DNA of 14,174 nt from Eubacteriaceae bacterium UBA1433 (GTDB lineage: Bacteria; Bacillota; Clostridia; Eubacteriales; UBA1433): positions 23,455-37,628 of the forward strand of contig DCTT01000025.1 of NCBI GenBank assembly GCA_002329295.1, in the 5' to 3' direction. Below are positions 1-6,680 of this stretch, piece after piece (positions within the stretch are counted from its first letter, which is position 1; every line of letters begins with the position of its first letter). The position numbers were made by a program, and so were the translations under genes. Under the pieces are notes generated by a model that saw only the letters and a program-made list of their open reading frames with translations, searched no databases and was not told the DNA's origin.

Positions 1-117
1 AACGAAGAGCTTAAGGCGAAGGGGTGCATTGTCATCCCTGGCAGGACTGACCGTAAGTACTTTTTTGAGAAGTTCTACGGTGCACATGCAGAAGATGTTG
101 TTACAAAGGAGGATTAG
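1..117 (+). CDS. Excisionase-like protein, C-terminal end (partial)
   Basis: Frame 1 is open from the window edge and encodes 38 residues ending at TAG 115-117. It contains IPGRTDRKYFFEKFYGAH. That resembles the tail of small helix-turn-helix excisionase/DNA-binding proteins that sit directly upstream of tyrosine integrases in Gram-positive integrative elements. Such proteins bind attachment-site arms and steer the integrase towards excision. The gene stops five bases before the integrase start, and the integrase ribosome binding site lies inside its last codons, so the two are probably co-translated. The N-terminal part with the helix-turn-helix is outside the window, so the family call rests on the tail motif and on position. 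Confidence 0.6.
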   Translation, partial: NEELKAKGCIVIPGRTDRKYFFEKFYGAHAEDVVTKED

Positions 118-121
118 TAGA

Positions 122-1201
122 ATGGCGGCATTTAAAACAGAGAGTAATAAAACGTGGTATGTCATGGTTCGATATACTGATTGGAAGGGGGAGCGCAAAC
201 AAAAATGCAAAAGAGGGTTTCCAACACGGGCAAAGGCTTTGGAGTGGGAGCGCGAGTTTCTTTTACAGGTACGGTCTGATATGGAAATGACCTTTGATAG
301 TTTTGTAAAGCTCTACTCTAAGGATATCAAGCCACGACTGAAAGAGAACACCTGGATTACCAAAGAGAGCATCATTCAGCACAAGATACTTCCCTACTTT
401 GCAAAAAAGAAGTTATTAGAGATTACAGCAAAGGATGTGATGGACTGGCAGAACGAGATTCTAGAATCAAAAGACAAACGCGGGAAGCCTCACACGCCCA
501 CATACCTTAAGACAATCCACAACCAGCTCAGTGCCATTTTCAATCATGCGGTTAGGTACTATGATCTGCGTTTAAATCCTGCAGCAAAAGCTGGAAATAT
601 GGGAACAGAGGAAAGCAAAGAAATGCTGTTCTGGACAAAGAATGAGTATCTGCAGTTTGCTGATGCGATGATGGACAAACCTATTTCATACTATGCTTTT
701 GAAATGCTTTACTGGTGCGGAATCAGGCTTGGGGAGTTGCTTGCATTGACACCGAAGGATTTTGATTTCGAAAAAGGAACCGTTTCCATCAACAAATCAT
801 ATCAACGGATCAAGGGCAAAGATGTTATCACATCTCCTAAGACGGCAAAAAGCAATAGAATAATAATAATGCCTGATTTTCTTTGTCAAGAAATGCAAGA
901 GTATCTAAACATGTTTTACAGCGCAAAGGAAACAGACCGCATTTTTCCTGTCAGCAAACATTATCTCCATCATGAAATGAATAGAGGCTCAAAGGTAACA
1001 GGAGTTAAAAGGATACGAATACATGATATTCGCCATAGTCATGTTTCACTGCTTGTTGATATGGGTTTTTCGGCCCTGGCCATAGCAGATCGTGTTGGGC
1101 ATGAAAGCATTGATATCACCTATCGGTATGCACATCTGTTTCCCTCAAAACAGGCGGAGATGGCAACGCAACTGAACATACAACGTGAAGGAGAGAATTG
1201 A
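122..1201 (+). CDS. Tyrosine recombinase / site-specific integrase
   Basis: A 359-residue phage/ICE-type tyrosine recombinase that would integrate and excise the element by a covalent 3'-phosphotyrosine intermediate. The N-terminal part (about residues 1-55) looks like an AP2-type arm-binding domain, with the motif YTDWKGERKQKCKRGF. Next come an SAM-like core-binding domain (about 57-165) and the catalytic domain. The visible catalytic set is R202 (CGIRLGE), K240 (SPKTAKSNR), H301-x-x-R304 (HDIRHSH), H327 (VGHES) and nucleophile Y336 (RYAH). All expected residues are present, so the enzyme is probably active. The start at ATG 122 is chosen because AAGGAGG (106-112) precedes it. An in-frame TTG at 29 would add residues that merely overlap the upstream gene. 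The stop overlaps the region just before mobC, suggesting one transcript. Confidence 0.93.
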   Translation: MAAFKTESNKTWYVMVRYTDWKGERKQKCKRGFPTRAKALEWEREFLLQVRSDMEMTFDSFVKLYSKDIKPRLKENTWITKESIIQHKILPYFAKKKLLEITAKDVMDWQNEILESKDKRGKPHTPTYLKTIHNQLSAIFNHAVRYYDLRLNPAAKAGNMGTEESKEMLFWTKNEYLQFADAMMDKPISYYAFEMLYWCGIRLGELLALTPKDFDFEKGTVSINKSYQRIKGKDVITSPKTAKSNRIIIMPDFLCQEMQEYLNMFYSAKETDRIFPVSKHYLHHEMNRGSKVTGVKRIRIHDIRHSHVSLLVDMGFSALAIADRVGHESIDITYRYAHLFPSKQAEMATQLNIQREGEN

Positions 1202-1203
1202 CA

Positions 1204-1530
1204 ATGGCACTGAAAGTATATGATGGTCAAGGACGCTGGCGAAACAAGACTGTTGCATTTCGCATATCACCTGAGGAGGACGAACAACTCGAACTAGCCG
1301 TCCGTCTCTCTGGATTGACAAAGCAAGATTACATTATTCGACGCCTGCAAGATAGGGATGTAGTGGTGCAAGGAAATCCAAGGGTCTATAAAGCTCTTCG
1401 TAATGAGCTTTCAGCGATACTGTCAGAATTGAAGCGCATTGCTTCTGGTGAAAGTGTTTCACTTGATTTATTGAACACTATCGAACTCATCACCATTACT
1501 ATGGATGGCTTAAAAGAGGAGGATGAATGA
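1204..1530 (+). CDS. mobC: MobC-like relaxosome accessory protein (ribbon-helix-helix)
   Basis: A 108-residue protein of the plasmid-mobilization MobC type. Residues about 15-48 (KTVAFRISPEEDEQLELAV, then SGLTKQDYIIRRL) form a ribbon-helix-helix-like DNA-binding segment. A helical tail with acidic ends follows (residues 61-108). Family members bind near the origin of transfer and help the relaxase melt and nick DNA. The ATG at 1204 is preferred because GAAGGAGAG (1187-1195) precedes it; an in-frame TTG at 1198 is possible but less well placed. The gene begins two bases after the integrase stop and its TGA overlaps the start of the next gene, so int, mobC and repA appear to be one transcription unit. 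The position before a relaxase gene supports the mobilization role. An alternative reading is a generic RHH regulator of the operon. Confidence 0.75.
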   Translation: MALKVYDGQGRWRNKTVAFRISPEEDEQLELAVRLSGLTKQDYIIRRLQDRDVVVQGNPRVYKALRNELSAILSELKRIASGESVSLDLLNTIELITITMDGLKEEDE

Positions 1531-2675
1531 ATTTGGGAGAAGAAAAAATGACCGCCCCTTCTATGTCTGTTGCAGCAGACAATGGGCGATCAGCGACAAA
1601 AGTCAGCGTACTCAGTTTAATTCAAAAACACGCAAAACGCAACGAAGAAATTGCGCCTGATATGTTGCAAGAATATACTCGGCAAATAACTGATCCAAAC
1701 TACCTTCATACGGTATCATTAACAGAATTGTATGATACTATCTACCGACCCAAAACACAGATTATTGAAGGCTTTTTGTGTTCCGGCGTGTATTTGTTTG
1801 CCGGAGCGCCAAAGGTGGGGAAATCATTCTTTGTGGCCCAACTTGGATACCATGTTAGCGCGGGGTTGCCTCTCTGGAAGTATCCTATCAATCAAGGTGC
1901 AGTACTCTATCTTGCCTTGGAGGATGATTACGCACGGTTACAGAAACGCTTATCGCGCATGTTTGGGATGGATGGTGAAAACAATTTTTACTTTGCAACG
2001 CAAGCTAAGAATTTTCGGGAAGGGTTGGATGGTCAATTAACTGCGTTTGTGCGGGAACATCCCGACACTAAACTAATCATCATTGATACCCTGCAACGTA
2101 TTCGCGAGATAGGCGGGGAGAGGTATAACTATTCAAGTGATTATGAAATTGTGGCCTTGCTAAAGAAGTTTGCTGATCAGCAAAATATCTGCATTGTGGT
2201 TGTTCACCACACACGGAAACAAGGATCGGAAGATAGTTTCGACACAATTTCCGGAACGAACGGACTACTTGGCGCAGCTGATGGTGCGTTTATCATGCAA
2301 AAGGAAAGACGGACAGACAACAAAGCGATATTGGATGTAGTCGGACGAGACCAACAAGACCAGCGCCTTCATCTTTTATTTGACCGGCAGCGCTGTTTAT
2401 GGCTGCTTACAGAGACTGAAACGGAGCTATGGAAGGAACCGCCCAATCCATTACTAGAGGCTATCGCAAGCCTGCTTTCACCGGAAAATCCAGAATGGAC
2501 AGGCAGCGCAACGGATTTGATTGATAGATTGGATGGGATGGATATCCAGCCCAATGTGCTCACAAGGAAACTGAATGTAAGTGCAGACAGACTTTGGAAT
2601 GAGTATGGTGTCCGAATGGACAACATTCGGACTCATGCTGGTCGGTTGGTAAAACTTTCCCTAGATAAAGCCTAG
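1527..2675 (+). CDS. RepA-like AAA ATPase (DnaB/RecA-fold helicase family)
   Basis: A 382-residue protein with a RecA-fold ATPase core like the RSF1010 RepA hexameric helicase family (AAA_25). Walker A is G93-APKV-GKS100. Walker B is LIIIDT, with D187. A conserved VVVHHTRKQGS and SGTNGLLGAADGAF region follows, typical of this family's sensor and adjacent loops. The C-terminal 80 residues (DLIDRLDGMDIQPNVLTRKL onward) look like a winged-helix module. Homologues unwind DNA for replication of plasmids and mobilizable elements, or support conjugative processing. ATG 1527 overlaps the mobC stop and follows AGAGGAGG (1515-1522). An in-frame ATG at 1548 behind GGGAGAAG is an alternative that removes seven residues. 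A repeat-rich non-coding region just downstream could be its DNA target; that link is inference. Confidence 0.85.
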   Translation: MNLGEEKMTAPSMSVAADNGRSATKVSVLSLIQKHAKRNEEIAPDMLQEYTRQITDPNYLHTVSLTELYDTIYRPKTQIIEGFLCSGVYLFAGAPKVGKSFFVAQLGYHVSAGLPLWKYPINQGAVLYLALEDDYARLQKRLSRMFGMDGENNFYFATQAKNFREGLDGQLTAFVREHPDTKLIIIDTLQRIREIGGERYNYSSDYEIVALLKKFADQQNICIVVVHHTRKQGSEDSFDTISGTNGLLGAADGAFIMQKERRTDNKAILDVVGRDQQDQRLHLLFDRQRCLWLLTETETELWKEPPNPLLEAIASLLSPENPEWTGSATDLIDRLDGMDIQPNVLTRKLNVSADRLWNEYGVRMDNIRTHAGRLVKLSLDKA

Positions 2676-2689
2676 GGAGAGCAGGTACG

Positions 2690-2761
2690 GTGTCGATTGT
2701 GACGGTCGTGTCGGTATTATTTGCCTGCATGTGGGTCTAAAAATACCGTCACAATCGTCAC
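2690..2761. repeat. Inverted repeat of 17 bases, GTGACGATTGTGACGGT type
   Basis: The left arm GTGTCGATTGTGACGGT (2690-2706) matches the reverse complement of the right arm ACCGTCACAATCGTCAC (2745-2761) at 16 of 17 positions, with a 38-base spacer. The half-sequence GTGTCG recurs at 2708-2713 inside the spacer. This could be a protein-binding pair (iteron-like) for the RepA-like or MobC-like protein encoded just upstream. It begins 15 bases after the RepA-like stop codon. The function is inferred; no T-run follows, which argues against a simple terminator. Confidence 0.6.
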
Positions 2762-2762
2762 G

Positions 2763-2811
2763 CTTTCAGTAGGATGAAGCAGTAAAGCAGTTGCTTTCAT
2801 CCTACTGAAAG
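2763..2811. repeat. Perfect 16-bp inverted repeat (long stem-loop)
   Basis: The arm CTTTCAGTAGGATGAA (2763-2778) is the exact reverse complement of TTCATCCTACTGAAAG (2796-2811), with a 17-base loop in which GCA/TGC can add further pairing. It is followed by a G-run (AGGGGGGGA) rather than T residues, so it is not a typical rho-independent terminator. A stable extruded hairpin next to a relaxase gene is what one expects at an oriT or at a single-strand replication origin. Confidence 0.65.
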
Positions 2812-2974
2812 AGGGGGGGATTTGGGGAAGCTGTGCGGCTGCCCTTTTTAAAGGGCGATGAGCACTGGGGAGCTGACCGCAGTCAGCTGGGCAAAGCCTA
2901 TGCCACCCCGTAGGGCGCAAAGGCGCTTTTGATGCGAGCAGGCCGAAGGGCCGCTGTGTCAAAAGTGCTTTTGC

Positions 2975-2995
2975 GTTACTTTTGAAAAAAGTAAC
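2975..2995. repeat. Stem-loop GTTACTTTT/AAAAGTAAC upstream of relaxase gene
   Basis: Nine paired bases (2975-2983 with 2987-2995) enclose a three-base loop, 44 bases before the relaxase start. The short AT-rich stem next to the relaxase gene could be part of the relaxase recognition hairpin, or a fold that regulates relaxase translation. It lacks a downstream T-run, so transcription termination on the + strand is not favoured. Confidence 0.5.
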
Positions 2996-3039
2996 AAAAC
3001 CTTGGCTATCGCTGGGTACCCATGAAAGGAAAATCTAGA

Positions 3040-4266
3040 ATGAGACGGACAATTAGCGTTATGCTTGGAAAAGGTTCTGTGAACCATAATAGTCGTAAGT
3101 TTAAGGCGGCAAATGTTGATGCAGAACGCAGCTCTCAGAACATCACCTATTGCAACAGGCCAATAAGAGATGTGTATCAAGAATTGTTTGATGAAGCTCT
3201 TCAGCGTTACAATCAAAAACAGAAACGTACAGATCGAAGGATTGATGATTACTATGAAAAAATACGCACAGGGAAACAAGAAAAGCTCTTTCATGAGGTC
3301 ATTTTACAGATTGGTAACAAGGAGAACATGGCCGCAGTATCTGAGAATGGGAAAATTGCTGCAAAGGTATTGAATGAATATATGAAAGGTTTCACACAAC
3401 GCAATCCGAACCTCTATGTGTTTTCGGCACACCTTCATATGGACGAGGCAACGCCACATTTACATATTGATTTTGTGCCATTTATTACAGGCAGTAAAAG
3501 GGGATTGGATACTCGTGTTTCACTCAAACAGGCTCTCGCCGCCCAGGGATTTATAGGTGGTACTCGAGGTGAAACAGAATGGAACCAATGGGTGTATTCT
3601 GAAAAGGAAAAGCTTTCCCAGGTGATGGAACGCCATGGTATTGAATGGGAAAAACTTGAGACTCGTGATGAGCATTTGAGTGTCATTAGCTATAAAAAGA
3701 AACAGCGAGCACAGGAGGTTGCTATGCTTGAGGAAACAATATTGGAAAGGCAGGATGATCTACAAAGCATTTCTGATAAGACAATTGCACATCAAGTAGA
3801 GCATGATCTACTGGTAGAAAAGCTCATAAAGGTGCAAAAAAAATTGAAACAAGTAAAATCAAAAGAGAAATTTGTGGCTGAAAATGTCCGACGATACGAC
3901 CATGATCCCGAGTTTCAACTCCTGGCCCCTAAACCCATGATGTCAGCTAAAGCGTACTATGAACGGGTAGCAGCGCCTTTAGTTGCGCTGCTGAAAAATG
4001 TGATTAGAAGCATCCTGATGCAATTTTATGAAAAGACTAGGGAGTTGAAAACAGCCCTTGATCAAATGTCAAAGCAGGCTCAGTTACAATCCAAACAACT
4101 GAGCAGTTATGAAGCTGAGTTAATTCCTTTACGTGAAATTGAGAAAAATTATCAACGATTGCGGCGTGCATTGGGAGAGAATGAAGTTAACAGAGTAATA
4201 GAGAAAGTAAAATTGCTGGAGAAAGATCAGCATCAGCAAATGAAATGTGAGGAGCACATTATATGA
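3040..4266 (+). CDS. MobV-family relaxase (Pre/Mob plasmid recombination enzyme)
   Basis: A 408-residue relaxase that would nick one strand at oriT, stay attached to the 5' end and pilot transfer through a helper conjugation system. The MobV hallmark is clear: H133-x-D135-E136-x-x-P139-H140-x-H142 (HLHMDEATPHLH), the metal-binding triad with an acidic partner. The N-terminus begins MRRTISVMLGKGSVNHNSRK, a conserved opening for this Clostridia subgroup. From about residue 224 to 277 and again from about 330 to 400 the chain is charged and heptad-like, consistent with coiled coils for oligomerization. The ATG at 3040 is chosen over an in-frame ATG at 3022 because AAAGGA (3025-3030) is well spaced before it and 3022 has no ribosome binding site. 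No coupling protein or type IV secretion gene is visible, so the element is mobilizable rather than self-transmissible within this window. Confidence 0.92.
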   Translation: MRRTISVMLGKGSVNHNSRKFKAANVDAERSSQNITYCNRPIRDVYQELFDEALQRYNQKQKRTDRRIDDYYEKIRTGKQEKLFHEVILQIGNKENMAAVSENGKIAAKVLNEYMKGFTQRNPNLYVFSAHLHMDEATPHLHIDFVPFITGSKRGLDTRVSLKQALAAQGFIGGTRGETEWNQWVYSEKEKLSQVMERHGIEWEKLETRDEHLSVISYKKKQRAQEVAMLEETILERQDDLQSISDKTIAHQVEHDLLVEKLIKVQKKLKQVKSKEKFVAENVRRYDHDPEFQLLAPKPMMSAKAYYERVAAPLVALLKNVIRSILMQFYEKTRELKTALDQMSKQAQLQSKQLSSYEAELIPLREIEKNYQRLRRALGENEVNRVIEKVKLLEKDQHQQMKCEEHII

Positions 4267-4426
4267 CAGTTATATCATCAATCTAATGAACCTATCGAAT
4301 GTTACTACGAATAACCAAAGACATACGAAACCAAAGAGTAACGAATAGGATAAAATAATCATTTCAAGAGTAGCGATATGATAGATCAGACAGATATAAT
4401 GTTAGAAAAGTATTACCCGGTTGTTA

Positions 4427-4445
4427 TTTTGTCAACGTGACAAAA
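4427..4445. promoter_or_regulatory. Candidate operator: TTTTGTCA-acg-TGACAAAA
   Basis: A perfect 8-bp inverted repeat with a three-base centre (4427-4434 and 4438-4445) lies just upstream of the -35 box at 4452. The size and symmetry suit a dimeric helix-turn-helix or ribbon-helix-helix regulator. A related pair occurs downstream of the promoter (4520-4540), and both contain ACGTGACAAAAA. It is likely a control site for the restriction-modification promoter; the cognate protein is not identified. It lacks the GC-rich stem expected of a terminator. Confidence 0.5.
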
Positions 4446-4451
4446 ATATTC

Positions 4452-4480
4452 TTGACAAACACAAAAAGCTCAGGTATTAT
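4452..4480 (+). promoter_or_regulatory. SigA-type promoter of the restriction-modification operon
   Basis: A consensus -35 box TTGACA (4452-4457) and a near-consensus -10 box TATTAT (4475-4480) are separated by exactly 17 bases. Transcription would start near 4487, about 68 bases before the first ATG (4555). This is the best promoter in the window and would drive the half-S, hsdM and rhuM genes, and perhaps the whole locus. The inverted repeat GAGCTT-AA-AAGCTC (4488-4501) falls at the predicted transcript start, and TGTCA/TGACA sites lie on either side, suggesting regulation. Confidence 0.8.
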
Positions 4481-4519
4481 GCTTGTGGAGCTTAAAAGCT
4501 CTTTGATTTGAGAATGGTT

Positions 4520-4540
4520 TGTCATTTTTAAGACGTGACA
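4520..4540. promoter_or_regulatory. Second TGTCA/TGACA inverted pair in the leader
   Basis: TGTCA (4520-4524) and TGACA (4536-4540) form a looser inverted pair with an 11-base spacer. The right half repeats the upstream site exactly as ACGTGACAAAAA (4435-4446 and 4533-4544). It lies directly before the AGGAGG ribosome binding site (4545-4550), so a bound protein could block transcription or form a loop with the upstream site. The regulatory role is inferred from repetition and position only. Confidence 0.4.
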
Positions 4541-4554
4541 AAAAAGGAGGATGA

Positions 4555-5145
4555 ATGCAACTTAGTGACATAGCTACCGTACGTAGTGGGCTTGTTCTAT
4601 CCCGTAAACAAGCGCGCAATACGTTTGGAGTACGGTATCCTTTACTAAACCTCCGTTCAATTAATCCCAAAGGGGTTATTGATATGGACAAAATTGATGT
4701 ATTTGATGCAGTGGAAAGCCTTTCCGAAGATTATTTGTCTCAAGTTTCTGACATAATCGTCCGCTTGAGCGATCCTTATACCGCCGTATTAATAGACGAG
4801 AAGACTACGGGTATGGTTATATCCTCAAATTTCGTAATCATCAGATGTGACAATATGGCGATTCTCCCAGAGTACCTACACTGGCTAATTAATTCACCCA
4901 AAATGAAGAAGTCTATATATGTGAACAGCACTAGCAACATGCTTGGATCAATCAATGCAAAATACTTCTCTGAGTATAAGTTGGATTCTTTGGCGGTTGC
5001 AGATCAGCGGAGGATAGCCGCAATGAACAGTTTAGCGTTGAAAGAATCTAACTTGCTTTTTCAACTTTCTCTTGAAAAAGAGAGATACTATAAATTGCTG
5101 ATTCAGAATACATACGAAGAGATGAAAAGAGGTAACTACGCATGA
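4555..5145 (+). CDS. Single-TRD HsdS-like specificity protein (half-size)
   Basis: A 196-residue protein matching one half of a type I specificity subunit. Residues 1-148 resemble a single target recognition domain (MQLSDIATVRSGLVLSRKQA opening, VSDIIVRLSDPYTAVLI and LPEYLHWLINSPKMKKSIYV segments). Residues 149-192 (ADQRRIAAMNSLALKESNLL onward) form the helical spacer. Normal HsdS has two such halves in about 400 residues. Half-size S proteins can dimerize to recognise symmetric bipartite sites, so this may be a genuine second specificity unit rather than a fragment: the start has a strong AGGAGG (4545-4550) and its own promoter. The TGA overlaps the hsdM ATG by four bases, implying coupled translation. 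A regulatory or alternative-specificity role is inferred. Confidence 0.75.
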   Translation: MQLSDIATVRSGLVLSRKQARNTFGVRYPLLNLRSINPKGVIDMDKIDVFDAVESLSEDYLSQVSDIIVRLSDPYTAVLIDEKTTGMVISSNFVIIRCDNMAILPEYLHWLINSPKMKKSIYVNSTSNMLGSINAKYFSEYKLDSLAVADQRRIAAMNSLALKESNLLFQLSLEKERYYKLLIQNTYEEMKRGNYA

Positions 5146-6680
5146 CGACTCGCAATGATATTGAGCGCGTTCTTTGGAAAGCTTGCGACAGCTTCCGTGG
5201 TAAAATTGATAGCTCCCGCTACAAGGATTATATTTTGTCTATGCTGTTTGTGAAGTACCTGAGTGATGTTACTAAAGAAAAACGTGCTCAATATATAAAA
5301 CAGTATGAAGGGGACGAACGCCGCGTCGAAAGAGCGATGAGCCGCGAGCGTTTCTCAATTGATAACGAGTCTACCTTCGATTATCTGTACGAACATCGAA
5401 ACGACAACGAGATCGGTCAGAAGATAAATGTATCCCTGTCCCGAATTGAGGAACACAATAGTGGTAAACTCCGCAATGTCTTTCGTGCGATCGACTTTAA
5501 TTCTCAAGTTGACTTCGGCGAGGTAAAAGAAAAAAATGCTATACTTCGCAATCTATTAGAAGATTTTTATAGTCTGGATCTTCGTCCCAGCCAACTCGGC
5601 TCGGAAGATATAATTGGTGATGCTTATGAGTATATGATTGCTAATTTTGCTTCCGATGCAGGCAAAAAAGGTGGCGAGTTCTTTACTCCCAGCCAAGTTT
5701 CCGAGCTAGTTGCGGCTCTTGTAAAACCACAAGAAAACGATCGCATTTACGACCCTACATGTGGCAGCGGTGGTCTGTTGTTAAAAGCATACAAAAAAGT
5801 TCCGAGTGGGAAAGTTGCCATCTATGGGCAGGAGTTGAATGCTCAGACCTGGGCGCTCTGCACTATGAACATGTTCTTACACGGCGTGGATGATGCACGT
5901 ATTTGGCAGGGAGATACACTTTCTAATCCGCAAAATATAGAAGAAGACAAGCTTATGAAGTTTCAGGTTGTAGTCTCAAATCCTCCGTTCAGTCTGGATA
6001 AATGGGACAGCGGTTTTCTATCCAACGCTGTTCCTGATGCCAAGGGGAAGAAGAAAGAGAAGATGACGGCTTCTCTGGACCCTTGGAAACGCTTTGGCTG
6101 GGGTGTTCCTCCTTCCTCTAAGGGCGATTACGCTTTTGTGTTGCATATGCTACATAGCCTGGATGCGGAAAATGGGCGTATGGCAGTGGTGTTGCCTCAT
6201 GGCGTTCTTTTCCGCGGTGCCAGCGAAGGTAAAATCCGAAAACAACTGATTGAAATGAATCTGTTGGATGCCGTGATTGGGTTACCGGCTAACCTGTTCT
6301 ACGGTACAAGCATTCCTGCATGTATCCTTGTATTCAAAAAGAACCGTACTAAAGACGATGTCCTATTCATCGACGCCTCCGGCGAAGAAAACTACGATAA
6401 GGGTAAGAATCAAAACCTCCTGCGTGACAGCGACATTTCCCGAATTGTTGACACATACGAGACAAGAGCAAAAAAAGTGGATAAGTACAGTTACCTTGCT
6501 TCCCGCGATGAAATTCGGGAAAACGACTACAACCTAAATATCCCTCGATATGTAGATACTTATGAGGAAGAAGAATTGGTGGATATTGATGAGGTAAAGC
6601 AAAACATTGCCAACATTGAAGCCGAACTTGTTGTTGTGCAGGCGCAAATGGCCAAGTATCTGGAGGAATTGGGCTTATGA
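5142..6680 (+). CDS. hsdM: Type I restriction-modification DNA methyltransferase subunit HsdM
   Basis: A 512-residue N6-adenine methyltransferase that uses S-adenosylmethionine and works with HsdS in an M2S complex, and with HsdR for cleavage. Residues about 5-130 form the helical HsdM N-terminal domain (CDSFRGKIDSSRYKDYILSM). The Rossmann catalytic domain follows. It shows F180-F-T-P183 (GGEFFTPSQVSELV), the SAM-binding motif D204-PTCGSGG, and the catalytic N280-PPF283. The C-terminal 40 residues are charged and helical, as expected for contacts with HsdS. All key residues are intact and the length is normal. The gene overlaps the half-S gene by ATGA at its start and rhuM by ATGA at its end, so it is central to a tightly packed operon. 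Confidence 0.96.
   Translation: MTTRNDIERVLWKACDSFRGKIDSSRYKDYILSMLFVKYLSDVTKEKRAQYIKQYEGDERRVERAMSRERFSIDNESTFDYLYEHRNDNEIGQKINVSLSRIEEHNSGKLRNVFRAIDFNSQVDFGEVKEKNAILRNLLEDFYSLDLRPSQLGSEDIIGDAYEYMIANFASDAGKKGGEFFTPSQVSELVAALVKPQENDRIYDPTCGSGGLLLKAYKKVPSGKVAIYGQELNAQTWALCTMNMFLHGVDDARIWQGDTLSNPQNIEEDKLMKFQVVVSNPPFSLDKWDSGFLSNAVPDAKGKKKEKMTASLDPWKRFGWGVPPSSKGDYAFVLHMLHSLDAENGRMAVVLPHGVLFRGASEGKIRKQLIEMNLLDAVIGLPANLFYGTSIPACILVFKKNRTKDDVLFIDASGEENYDKGKNQNLLRDSDISRIVDTYETRAKKVDKYSYLASRDEIRENDYNLNIPRYVDTYEEEELVDIDEVKQNIANIEAELVVVQAQMAKYLEELGL

Larger units (their letters stand above)
2676..3039 (+). other. Repeat-rich non-coding region, candidate oriT and/or replication origin
   Basis: These 364 bases between the RepA-like gene and the relaxase gene hold no convincing gene. 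They hold a dense series of inverted repeats: a 17-base pair with one mismatch (2690-2706/2745-2761), a perfect 16-base pair (2763-2778/2796-2811), GCCCTTT/AAAGGGC (2841-2856), AGCTGAC/GTCAGCT (2871-2888) and GTTACTTTT/AAAAGTAAC (2975-2995). Base composition shifts to GC-rich around 2820-2960, unlike the flanking genes. In MobV systems the nick site usually lies just upstream of the relaxase gene, and RepA-type helicases act near iteron-like repeats. The position therefore fits an oriT, an origin of replication, or both. I do not recognise a known nick sequence, so the precise role is inferred. Confidence 0.55.

Noticed and set aside
29..121. TTG start that would lengthen the integrase by 31 residues
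   Set aside because: The extra residues overlap the excisionase-like reading frame, have no ribosome binding site and do not resemble integrase sequence; ATG 122 follows AAGGAGG.
2717..2962. 81-codon ORF on the minus strand in the non-coding region
   Set aside because: It has no ribosome binding site, odd composition and coincides with the inverted-repeat block.
3022..3039. Upstream ATG for the MobV relaxase
   Set aside because: No ribosome binding site precedes it, whereas ATG 3040 follows AAAGGA and begins with the conserved MRRTISVMLGKGS.
4551..4565. Four-codon ORF starting in the ribosome binding site region of the half-S gene
   Set aside because: It is too short to carry meaning and is explained by the chance sequence ATGAATG at the true start.
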